Shown piece by piece: positions 1-5,816 of a DNA stretch of 6,292 bases. Position numbers and translations under genes: made by a program. The first letter of the stretch is position 1. Every line of letters starts with the position of its first letter. Location of the stretch: NCBI GenBank assembly GCA_023254445.1, contig JALRLN010000083.1, forward strand, positions 1 through 6,292, given 5' to 3'. Below the pieces are notes generated by a model. That model worked only from the letters and a program-made list of their open reading frames with translations, was not told where the DNA came from and did not search any database. The DNA is from Candidatus Poseidoniaceae archaeon (GTDB lineage: Archaea > Thermoplasmatota > Poseidoniia > Poseidoniales > Poseidoniaceae).

Positions 1-60
1 AACGTTGCCATCAGAAGAAACTCTCATTCTTTCTGTATAATTACCATCTTCTTCCTTCCG
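1..60 (-). CDS. Possible phage tail-fibre-like fragment (foreign or chimeric edge)
   Basis: Read on the minus strand, these 20 codons are fully open and end, at the window edge, in ERMRVSSDGNV. This matches the start of the repeated motif (R)MR(I/V)xSxGNVGIGT that is very common in tail-fibre and tail-spike proteins of marine phages and prophages; that link is from family knowledge. The stretch has 23 G/C of 60, against 40 of 60 in the next 60 bases, and uses AT-rich codons (AGA, ATA, AAT, TCT) unlike everything to its right. The opposite frame is also open and continuous with the downstream surface protein, but there it gives an unconvincing sequence with Arg-Arg from AGA AGA. The best reading is a fragment from another, low-GC genome joined near position 55-63, either by assembly chimerism or by real insertion. 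Twenty codons are too few to be certain. Confidence 0.45.
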
Positions 61-3000
61 AACCCGCAGCAACAGCAGGCAACGATCAACCTCGCCACCA
101 ACCCCCTCGCTCCGGGCGAGGAGTTCACGACCTCCATCACCGCGAACCTGGTGAACGGCACCACCTACCGCGTGTCTGCGGTGCTCTCCAACAACGCGTG
201 GGACGAGCAGGTGCTCAACGACGATGCCGTGGGCTTCCTGACCCCCTTCAACGTCTTCGACCCCGCCGTTGAGGGCATCGAAGACTTCCGGGCCGGTGCA
301 CTGTACGCCGAAGCCGAATTCGACATCGTCGTGACCACCAACAACTGGGGCAACACCCCGATGGACTTCGACGTCAAGGCCTCGGTTTTCTCGGCCCTGC
401 CAAGCGACGTGTACTGCGGCACCCCGAGCGCCATCTGTGAGGAGAGTTTCGAAGGCGGGGCCGCCGGCTTCCGCTACGAACACGACGGCAACCCTCAGGG
501 CGCCATCTACACCGAAGCAGGTTGTTCTGAGAAGGTGTTCAACGAAGCGGCCTACTGGTTCGGCCACCCCTGCGACACCTCGACGAATGGGTACTCGGAC
601 GCATGGGAGAACGAGACCATGACCATCCCGGATGTGGACCTCACGAGCATGACCGGTGACTTCGTGGCGCTCAACTTCGAGTACTATGCGGACACCTTCT
701 ACACCATCGACCCGAACGGCAACAACGGACCGAGCGACTACTCGCTCATCACCTTGGACTTCAACAAGGCCGGCACGGACTACACCGGTGCCCTCTGGGG
801 CCAGTGGAACGACTACGACGAGGACGGCACCTGCGGCACCGACCTCGACGACGACGGCTTCGTCAACGCCACGGAGATGTTGACCATCAACCAAGACGAG
901 ATTTCCTTCATTGGGGACGCTGCACGCAACGACGGCACGGGTGGCAACTACAACGTGTTCTACAACACGGACGGACTCGTCTCGTCGCGTTCCGTCGACT
1001 TGACCCACCTGTACTTCTACAACACGAGTTCGGCCAACAACGCAGAATGGGGCCCTGAATGCATGTCGCTTGCTGGCACCACCGTGCAGATCAACTTCGA
1101 ATTCCAGTCCGACGACGACGGCCGAAACGGCATCAACGACGGCTTCAAGGGCGTCGGTTTCAACAACATCTCCTTGCAGGAATTCACCTTCACGCTGGAC
1201 AACGAATACACGGTCAGCCGGACCGGAGTCGATACCGACGATGTGGATTCAACCATTGTGGCGACCCACGAGTTCCTCGCTGGCGTCTACATGATTCAAG
1301 CCGAGACGATCTTCGACAACACGACCGTGGGGACGAACTGGTACAACAACCAAGAAGTGGCCACCTCGAACAACATCGCCCGCGTCATTTTCACCGTTGA
1401 ATCGGTCGACATCTCATTGGGCAAGCCCGACACCCTGGCGTGCCTCAACGACCAAACGTTGGCGTGCGTGATGCCCATCGACAGCGCGGTCACCCACAAC
1501 TGGGAGCTCTCAGCGACGAACGGCGTGCTCACCGGGGACTACATCTTCACGATGACCGTTGAGGACATCACCGACCCTGCGAATCCAAGCGTGGCCCACA
1601 CCACGACCTATGGCTCCTCAAGCATGCCCATCACGCTCGACCCACAGCAGCGTGTTGACCTGCAGTTCACGCCATGGAACGGCTGGCAGGACGGCCACAC
1701 CTACAACATCAGCTACAGCGCAGCCCTCACCAACGGCAACCCCAGCGGCAACGTCCGTCACTTCATCGCGACCTTCGTCGACCACGCCGACGTCGCGATC
1801 CTTGGCGACACCACCAGCCGCACGTCGACCATCAAGGAAGATTTGTCGCTGCTTGGCATGACCTACACCCAGTACGAGATCAACGACTGGAACACCTACC
1901 TCGACACGAGTTGGATGTTCCACTACGACAAGGTCATCCTGCCCTGGCAGGACCTCGTTGCAGCGAAGGACGTCGAAGACGGCGGCCGCGGGTACTACCA
2001 GAAGCTCGGCAGTTCCCAGAACAAGCAGACCTTGGAGACCTTCATGTCCGGCGGCGGTACGGTGCAGGCCCACCTTGCACCGCTTGGCAGTCAGGTCTAC
2101 GGGACGTCGAACAGCGGCTTCCGCCTTCCGTTCGACATGGACGTCCAGAGCCGTGACACGGACACGACGAAAATCACCTACGCCGACCTCGACATTGCCG
2201 ACCCCTACCACCCGCTGATGGACAACGTCGACAGCAACGCCTTCCAAGGATTCAACGCCGATTCAACCGTCGCGACCTCCGTGGTGCGGACACAGTCCGT
2301 GAGTTCCACGTCCATTCCGTCGGTCTGCAACGGGTACATGGAAGACGGTGGGCATTACCAGCGCATCCTGCGAACGGCCGCGGACAGCCACCAAGAGAGC
2401 GACAGCATCCTCGGCGTGTGCTCGTACTACGACGGTGGGCTGATCGTCACCACGGTGGACGTCTCCACCGTGTCCGACCGCGCCGACAGCGCCACCTTCC
2501 CGCTGCTTGGAAACATGCTCGCGTACCAGGTCACGCCCTACCCCGACGGCTTCGGGACGCTCGGAAACGGCCTGGACTTGACCATCAACGGCGAAACGCC
2601 TGACATCGACCCGTCAACGAACGGCTATGCTGTGCGCTACATGAAGAGCGACGCTGAACTCACCTTCGCGTACACCACGACCACCTTGGAAACCCTGTCC
2701 ACCGATTGGGTCCTCGATGGCCCGACCGCGTGGGACGGCAGCGCGCTCGTGAGCGGCACCAGCCACACGACCGAGGCTTCCCCGATGGCGACCTTCTGTC
2801 AGGTGGACATCTCGGAGGTGACCGGTTGCCGCACGGACGCCGAGTGGACCGTGACGCTCATGCTCCATGACGCGGCTGGCCACGCCCGTACCATCAGCGT
2901 CGTCGTGAAGACAAACGACGTCTACGCCGACGAATTCCGTCCGACGGCGGACGCCGTCCTGCTGACGGAAGGGAAATCCTACGCAGAGAACGTTGAGATG

Positions 3001-4329
3001 ACCGGCACCAAGAACGTGTCCGGGGCCGAATGGGACGTGTACCGGGTGATCCTCGGCGAGAACGGCGAACTGTCGATTGATTTCGACGCAGGCGCTTCGC
3101 TTGACCCGGACGCTCTGGACGGAAACGGCATCGAGCGGTACCAGTGGAAGGTGCTCTTCGACGAACCCTTTGGCAGCGCCAGCGGTGACATCAACGGCCA
3201 CGTCTTCGACGAAGGCAAGACCAGCCAGGGCGAGTGGACCTACACCTTCCGCAACGTCACGGTGGACGCCTTCGGCGAACAAGAGAGCCAGATCCGCATC
3301 GAACTCGTCGTCTACGACGGAGCAGGCAAGTATTCCGAGAAGCACAGGATGTACTTCGTGGTCGTTCCCGACGGGTTCGGGGACGAGGAGCCCGTGGTGC
3401 AACTCAGCTACGGGACGAACGGTTCCCGGGTCGTTGAGGACGCCATCACGATTTCCGGCAACGTCGTGTCTGGTGCTGAGGACGAAACCGACGTCTTTGT
3501 GGAGGTCGCCTTCGAGCAGGACAGCTTCGACCAGAGCCCCATTTGGAAGTTCAACGCCAAGTCCGAAGGCATCTGGGCGAAGACCGAAGACGGCCTCGGT
3601 GACGGCGACACCTTCTCGCTGAACCTCTCGCTTGACGGCCGCTACTCGAACGAGAGCCAAACCCAGCGGGTCTTCATCAAAATCTACGAGTACGACAGCG
3701 CCACCGGCGAGCGTTGGGTGACCATCAAGTGGTTTGAGATCAACCTCCCCGCCTGTCAGGGCCTCGAAGCGCCCGCGAACGTCCTCGCAGAGGACGTGAA
3801 CGGCCGGTTCGTGCTGGTTGACGGCGCGTGCGAATGGGAGGGCGATTGGACCTACGACCCGGTCACCGGCGAGTGGACGGCTCCGGTTGTCGACAACGGT
3901 GACGGCGGAGAGGGCGACGGCATGAGCATGGGCCTTATCGGCGCCATCGGTGGCGGCGTTGTCCTGCTCATCCTCCTCAGCCTCCTGGTGCTGCGCCGTG
4001 GCGGCGATGACGACGACATCAAGAGCGTCGATTTCGCCATGGGAACCGGTGGTTACGGGGAGACGCTCGACCCCGTTGAGCAGTACGTCCAGCAACTGGT
4101 CGCCCAAGGCTACCCTGAGGACACGGCGAGGGCGCATGCAGCCCAATACGCCAGCCAGCTCGGAGGGGCTGCTGCACCTGCCGCGGCACAACCAGCCGCC
4201 GCCAACGGTCTGTACGAGCAGTACTACCAGCAGTACCTCGCCCAGTTGACGCAACAGGGTTACGACGCCGCGACCGCGGCGCAGTACGCTGCGCAGTACG
4301 CTCAGCAGGCCTTGCAACAGCAGCAGTGA
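61..4329 (+). CDS. Giant multi-domain surface protein with C-terminal membrane anchor (5' partial)
   Basis: A cell-surface or secreted protein of unknown specific role, at least 1,422 codons here. The frame is open back to base 1 with no ATG/GTG/TTG before the GTG at 151. That GTG lies inside a beta-rich stretch, so the true start and signal peptide are probably lost to the left; codons before about 61 look foreign. Counting residues from the GTG, the order is: CARDB/Ig-like sheet (to ~88); MAM-like jelly-roll (~97-347) opening with ESFEGG, closing with a SDDDG...FNNISL strand and holding an EF-hand loop at 231-242; two more CARDB/Ig-like sheets (~348-545); a class I glutamine-amidotransferase-like Rossmann domain (~547-795) lacking the nucleophile Cys; Ig-like domain(s) (~800-965); a PKD-like domain (~971-1073, IERYQW); an Ig-like domain (~1080-1205); a Gly/Asp linker; one transmembrane helix (1261-1281) followed by RR; and a cytoplasmic tail with two 27-residue Q/Y/A repeats ending QQQQ. 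Cys pairs at 89/96, 125/141 and 228/304 would suit disulfides outside the cell. Likely roles are adhesion, polymer binding or surface-layer function; the choice among them is inference. Confidence 0.85.
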   Translation, partial: NPQQQQATINLATNPLAPGEEFTTSITANLVNGTTYRVSAVLSNNAWDEQVLNDDAVGFLTPFNVFDPAVEGIEDFRAGALYAEAEFDIVVTTNNWGNTPMDFDVKASVFSALPSDVYCGTPSAICEESFEGGAAGFRYEHDGNPQGAIYTEAGCSEKVFNEAAYWFGHPCDTSTNGYSDAWENETMTIPDVDLTSMTGDFVALNFEYYADTFYTIDPNGNNGPSDYSLITLDFNKAGTDYTGALWGQWNDYDEDGTCGTDLDDDGFVNATEMLTINQDEISFIGDAARNDGTGGNYNVFYNTDGLVSSRSVDLTHLYFYNTSSANNAEWGPECMSLAGTTVQINFEFQSDDDGRNGINDGFKGVGFNNISLQEFTFTLDNEYTVSRTGVDTDDVDSTIVATHEFLAGVYMIQAETIFDNTTVGTNWYNNQEVATSNNIARVIFTVESVDISLGKPDTLACLNDQTLACVMPIDSAVTHNWELSATNGVLTGDYIFTMTVEDITDPANPSVAHTTTYGSSSMPITLDPQQRVDLQFTPWNGWQDGHTYNISYSAALTNGNPSGNVRHFIATFVDHADVAILGDTTSRTSTIKEDLSLLGMTYTQYEINDWNTYLDTSWMFHYDKVILPWQDLVAAKDVEDGGRGYYQKLGSSQNKQTLETFMSGGGTVQAHLAPLGSQVYGTSNSGFRLPFDMDVQSRDTDTTKITYADLDIADPYHPLMDNVDSNAFQGFNADSTVATSVVRTQSVSSTSIPSVCNGYMEDGGHYQRILRTAADSHQESDSILGVCSYYDGGLIVTTVDVSTVSDRADSATFPLLGNMLAYQVTPYPDGFGTLGNGLDLTINGETPDIDPSTNGYAVRYMKSDAELTFAYTTTTLETLSTDWVLDGPTAWDGSALVSGTSHTTEASPMATFCQVDISEVTGCRTDAEWTVTLMLHDAAGHARTISVVVKTNDVYADEFRPTADAVLLTEGKSYAENVEMTGTKNVSGAEWDVYRVILGENGELSIDFDAGASLDPDALDGNGIERYQWKVLFDEPFGSASGDINGHVFDEGKTSQGEWTYTFRNVTVDAFGEQESQIRIELVVYDGAGKYSEKHRMYFVVVPDGFGDEEPVVQLSYGTNGSRVVEDAITISGNVVSGAEDETDVFVEVAFEQDSFDQSPIWKFNAKSEGIWAKTEDGLGDGDTFSLNLSLDGRYSNESQTQRVFIKIYEYDSATGERWVTIKWFEINLPACQGLEAPANVLAEDVNGRFVLVDGACEWEGDWTYDPVTGEWTAPVVDNGDGGEGDGMSMGLIGAIGGGVVLLILLSLLVLRRGGDDDDIKSVDFAMGTGGYGETLDPVEQYVQQLVAQGYPEDTARAHAAQYASQLGGAAAPAAAQPAAANGLYEQYYQQYLAQLTQQGYDAATAAQYAAQYAQQALQQQQ
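439..1191 (+). other. MAM-like jelly-roll domain of the surface protein
   Basis: This part begins with a Cys followed by EESFEGGAAGF, resembling the sFExGxxGW opening of MAM-type and immune-inhibitor-A-type jelly-rolls. It ends with a beta strand carrying SDDDGRNG and then GVGFNNISL, resembling the usual closing pattern in which an acidic loop is followed by a strand ending in hxxhxh. Such domains commonly bind glycans or protein partners. Four or more Cys and many Asp/Asn residues suggest disulfides and bound calcium. Fold assignment is by pattern only. Confidence 0.4.
841..876 (+). other. EF-hand / dockerin-type calcium-binding loop
   Basis: Twelve residues read DLDDDGFVNATE. Positions 1, 3 and 5 are Asp, 6 is Gly, 8 is Val, 9 is Asn and 12 is Glu, a full match to the canonical EF-hand loop. 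It sits in an extracellular jelly-roll domain, right after another acidic stretch (NDYDEDGTCGTD), so calcium probably stabilises this part of the surface protein. Flanking helices of a true EF-hand pair are not evident; an isolated dockerin-like or thrombospondin-like calcium loop is more likely. Confidence 0.65.
1789..2535 (+). other. Glutamine-amidotransferase-like (ThuA/DUF4350-type) domain, apparently non-catalytic
   Basis: Within the surface protein, an alternating beta-alpha pattern begins at HADVAILGD, continues through a strand (KVILPW, where related domains have a VILPGG-like strand) and a helix followed by FMSGGGTVQAH, and closes with GGLIVTTVDVST...LLGNMLAY. This is the usual order of the class I amidotransferase-like flavodoxin fold found in ThuA-like and DUF4350 proteins. 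Where an enzyme would have a nucleophilic Cys after the GGG strand, this protein has TVQAHLAP, so no glutaminase activity is expected. A carbohydrate-binding or structural role is the likeliest reading; fold assignment is by pattern only. Confidence 0.5.
3061..3369 (+). other. PKD-like domain of the surface protein
   Basis: The segment contains an acidic DPDALDGNG loop followed by IERYQW, the typical DpDgdxIxxYxW core of PKD domains. It then has a strand with an aromatic F-x-N-V-T turn and ends in IELVVYDGAGKYSEKHRM, matching the usual final V-x-V-x-D-x-x-G strand. PKD domains act as rigid extracellular spacers and protein- or glycan-contact modules in archaeal surface proteins. Confidence 0.6.
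3388..3765 (+). other. Ig-like beta-sandwich domain next to the membrane
   Basis: The sequence runs from VVQLSYG through AITISGNVVSG to VFIKIYEYDS and WFEINLP. The motif A-I-T-I-S-G-x-V followed by a strand of type VEVAFE is a common opening of bacterial/archaeal Ig-like domains on surface proteins. It forms the last folded extracellular unit before a Cys-containing, Gly/Asp-rich linker and the membrane helix. Confidence 0.5.
3931..3993 (+). other. C-terminal transmembrane helix of the surface protein
   Basis: Twenty-one uncharged residues (GLIGAIGGGVVLLILLSLLVL) follow an acidic, Gly-rich outer linker and are closed by RRGGDDDD. The Arg pair immediately after the helix fits the positive-inside rule, placing the large N-terminal part outside the cell and the ~110-residue tail inside. 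Confidence 0.9.
4078..4308 (+). repeat. Two copies of a 27-residue Q/Y/A-rich repeat in the cytoplasmic tail
   Basis: Copy 1 is at 4078-4158 and copy 2 at 4228-4308. Aligned without gaps they share 15 of 27 residues, including the core QxxQGYxxxTAxxxAAQYAxQ. They are separated by an Ala/Pro linker and followed by QALQQQQ. Predicted helical with regularly spaced Gln and Tyr. Similar QGY...AQYA tails are, as I recall, widespread on Marine Group II membrane proteins; their role is unknown to me. Confidence 0.75.
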
Positions 4330-4335
4330 ACCCGG

Positions 4336-4671
4336 TCATTCGTCGAGGATCAGCACCTCGACGGTGCGTCCGTCATGGCCCCAGGCCATCCGGCCGGGGG
4401 CTGTGAATTCGAAGTACTTCGTCGCGAAATGCTGCTCCATGCCCTCGGGCAGGTCCGTCTCGTCATCGAACTGGAGCACAACCCGTGTGCTCCACCCACC
4501 AAGGGAGCCAACCATCGCGGTGGCTGCGCGCCCATTGACGAGGACACGTGTGCCGGTCGGTTGCTTAGTGGCGTCCTGCATGGGGCTGTGGTCCTGCTCT
4601 TGTGGAAGCCGGAGGTCCTCTTCCGTCGCTGGTCGGTGGTGTGGCATCGGTGTTGACGTTTCGTTCGACAT
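4336..4671 (-). CDS. Small hypothetical protein, 111 residues, beta-rich C-terminal domain
   Basis: Not recognised. The first ~38 residues are polar and probably disordered (rich in His, Gln, Glu, Pro, Thr). Residues ~40-111 look like a compact beta domain: strands TRVLVNGRAATAMV, STRVVLQFDD, KYFEFTAP and TVEVLILDE, with an acidic turn between them. No signal peptide, membrane helix or Cys, so it should be a soluble cytoplasmic protein. I chose the ATG at 4671. The frame extends to a TTG at 4722, but that would add an odd LLSIIAPSYVVAHVNGL stretch and translate a perfect dyad found at 4681-4698. No Shine-Dalgarno is visible before 4671. It follows the TPR membrane-protein gene by 66 bp on the same strand and ends 6 bp from the stop of the convergent surface-protein gene. 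A small SH3- or Tudor-like barrel is possible but is a guess. Confidence 0.7.
   Translation of the reverse strand: MSNETSTPMPHHRPATEEDLRLPQEQDHSPMQDATKQPTGTRVLVNGRAATAMVGSLGGWSTRVVLQFDDETDLPEGMEQHFATKYFEFTAPGRMAWGHDGRTVEVLILDE
4341..4363. terminator. Perfect 8-bp hairpin at the convergent gene junction (possible bidirectional end signal)
   Basis: CGTCGAGG at 4341-4348 and CCTCGACG at 4356-4363 are exact reverse complements around a 7-base loop. The stem begins 12 bases after the stop codon of the surface-protein gene and lies inside the last codons of the opposing gene. No T-run follows on either side, so it is not a typical intrinsic terminator. It could stabilise the 3' end of the plus-strand mRNA, or be chance within coding DNA. 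Confidence 0.25.
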
Positions 4672-4680
4672 CAAGCCATT

Positions 4681-4698
4681 TACGTGGGCGACCACGTA
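4681..4698. promoter_or_regulatory. Perfect 7+7 dyad upstream of the 111-residue gene
   Basis: TACGTGG and CCACGTA are exact reverse complements separated by 4 bases. The dyad sits in the 66-bp gap between the TPR gene and the small gene, 10-27 bases before the chosen ATG. As DNA it has the size of an operator for a dimeric helix-turn-helix regulator. As RNA on the minus-strand transcript it would form a short hairpin just upstream of the start and could limit ribosome access. Only the symmetry is seen; the role is inference. Confidence 0.4.
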
Positions 4699-4737
4699 TG
4701 AAGGAGCGATGATGCTGAGCAAACGAATTGTGAACGA

Positions 4738-5805
4738 TCACTCTTCCTCTTCGCTCGACCACGTCGCTTCCTCTTCCTCGTCGTAGGCCTGAGGCGCGGG
4801 CGGGGCTTCTTCGTCTCCGATGGTTCCAATTTCGTCGAGGTGGGAGTCAAAATCTGGGAGCCGAGGTCGGTGGCCTTTGGGCCAAGGGCGAGCACGCTCC
4901 GTGATCTTCAGGGCGCGTTCTTGGTACGAGGGGGGGGTTCGTTGGAGCAAGGTCATGTACAGTTTCGAGAGACGGATGTCTTCGGGAATCACCACGTATC
5001 CTGACGACACCTCAACGTCCATCGCTCGAAGCAAGTTCAACGCGGGGCGGTTCACCTGCTGGTGCCACCGGCGGGACAATCGGACGCCAACGAGGCTGAC
5101 GGTCAATGTGGCGAGGCTCACCAAGCACAGCCCAGACCAACCGCTGCTGGAGACATCGCGTGCGGCCAACACAAGCAACAGGAGTGCTGGGCCGACGGTC
5201 AAGAGGAAAATCGTGGTTTCCGAAATTGGTGGTTTGGTCATCCTCATGCGGACGATCGCCCATCCGTCGTGGTGTGCCTCCCATGGGCGAAACAAGGTGT
5301 CGCGTTCTTTCGTTGCCGCTTTGTTGACCAGCCCCATCAGCGCCATGATCCGGGCGTTCTGGGAGGCTCCGACGTCCATGTTGTCTTCCACAACACAGGC
5401 CAGCCGTTCCGCAGCCTCGTCGTACAATCCAAGGTCGGCAAGAATGGTGGCTTGTTCGACCACGGGGAGCGCCTCGTACGGCATGTGATGCCTGGCGTCT
5501 TGCCACCACGCCAAGGCGTCTTCCCAGCACCCAATCGATCGCATAAGGTGAGCACCTCGAATCCAGAGGTCGGTTCGACGTGGGTCAAGCAGGACGGCCT
5601 TCCTCGTGGCCGCAATGGCCCTGGCCGTTCGCGTGAGGTCGAGGCGTTGGCCTTGCTTGCCGGGCATCAAGGCCTCGGACAAAAGCGCCCATGCCGATGC
5701 GTGATCGGGGACGTCCTCAACGATCTGCTGTGCAAGTTCAGCCGCACGCTCACGCTCGCCGGCCTCGAGCGCTTCAAGCGCATCGAGGTAGGCCTCTTCG
5801 GACAT
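4738..5805 (-). CDS. TPR protein with two-helix membrane hairpin and acidic tail, 355 residues
   Basis: A predicted membrane-anchored scaffold protein; the partner is unknown. Residues ~4-146 carry three to four tetratricopeptide-like helix pairs: the first at 4-37, a clear one around 80-109 (LWIRGAHLMRSIGCWEDALAWW) and another at 114-146 (ILADLGLYDEAAERL), with the usual Gly, aromatic and Ala positions and Pro at turns. Two hydrophobic helices follow at ~197-216 and ~224-242. Basic residues before the first (RMRMTKPP) and after the second (RLSRRWHQQ) put both ends in the cytoplasm. Residues 243-320 are soluble and basic; the last 14 are mostly Glu/Asp (DEEEEATWSSEEEE). The ATG at 5805 is preceded by GAGG at a 7-base spacing and lies 9 bp after the stop codon of the RGG/zinc-finger gene, so the two are probably co-transcribed. 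An 8-base C run in the coding strand (4930-4937) is the only odd spot; the frame is sensible on both sides. TPR proteins assemble complexes; no enzyme motif is seen. Confidence 0.85.
   Translation of the reverse strand: MSEEAYLDALEALEAGERERAAELAQQIVEDVPDHASAWALLSEALMPGKQGQRLDLTRTARAIAATRKAVLLDPRRTDLWIRGAHLMRSIGCWEDALAWWQDARHHMPYEALPVVEQATILADLGLYDEAAERLACVVEDNMDVGASQNARIMALMGLVNKAATKERDTLFRPWEAHHDGWAIVRMRMTKPPISETTIFLLTVGPALLLLVLAARDVSSSGWSGLCLVSLATLTVSLVGVRLSRRWHQQVNRPALNLLRAMDVEVSSGYVVIPEDIRLSKLYMTLLQRTPPSYQERALKITERARPWPKGHRPRLPDFDSHLDEIGTIGDEEAPPAPQAYDEEEEATWSSEEEE
5158..5217 (-). other. First transmembrane helix of the TPR protein
   Basis: Residues ~197-216 (TTIFLLTVGPALLLLVLAAR) are strongly hydrophobic with only a terminal Arg. 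A second, slightly more polar helix (residues ~224-242, SGLCLVSLATLTVSLVGVR) follows after a 7-residue loop, forming a membrane hairpin with both flanks cytoplasmic. Confidence 0.85.
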
Positions 5806-5810
5806 ATCGA

Positions 5811-5816
5811 CCCCTC
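5811..5816 (-). promoter_or_regulatory. Probable ribosome binding site of the TPR gene, overlapping the upstream stop codon
   Basis: On the minus strand the stop codon TGA of the RGG/zinc-finger gene runs directly into GGGG, giving GAGG 7 bases before the ATG at 5805. This partly matches the archaeal Shine-Dalgarno (GGAGG/GAGGTG) at a normal distance. It supports the start choice and suggests that ribosomes ending the upstream gene re-initiate here. Confidence 0.45.

Noticed and set aside
1..60. Signal peptide in the plus frame (RRNSHSFCIITIFFLP)
   Set aside because: The hydrophobic core is only ~9 residues, there is no start codon, the base composition is foreign, and the opposite strand gives a better match to a known motif.
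151..153. GTG as the true start of the surface-protein gene
   Set aside because: It falls inside a continuous beta-rich sequence (FTTSITANLVNGTTYRVSAVL) with no signal peptide after it, so it is an internal Val codon.
1618..2247. A 209-codon minus-strand frame opposite the amidotransferase-like domain
   Set aside because: Same reason: it mirrors the plus-strand codons, is Val/Gly/Asp-rich and has no motif.
2614..4317. A 567-codon open frame on the minus strand opposite the surface-protein gene
   Set aside because: It is antisense to clear Ig/PKD domains, has Leu/Val/Gly/Arg-biased sequence without domains, and is what GC-rich codon use produces on the opposite strand.
4364..4786. A 140-codon plus-strand frame across the 111-residue minus-strand gene
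   Set aside because: Ser/Arg-rich with no domain; the minus-strand frame has regular beta-strand patterns and cluster context.
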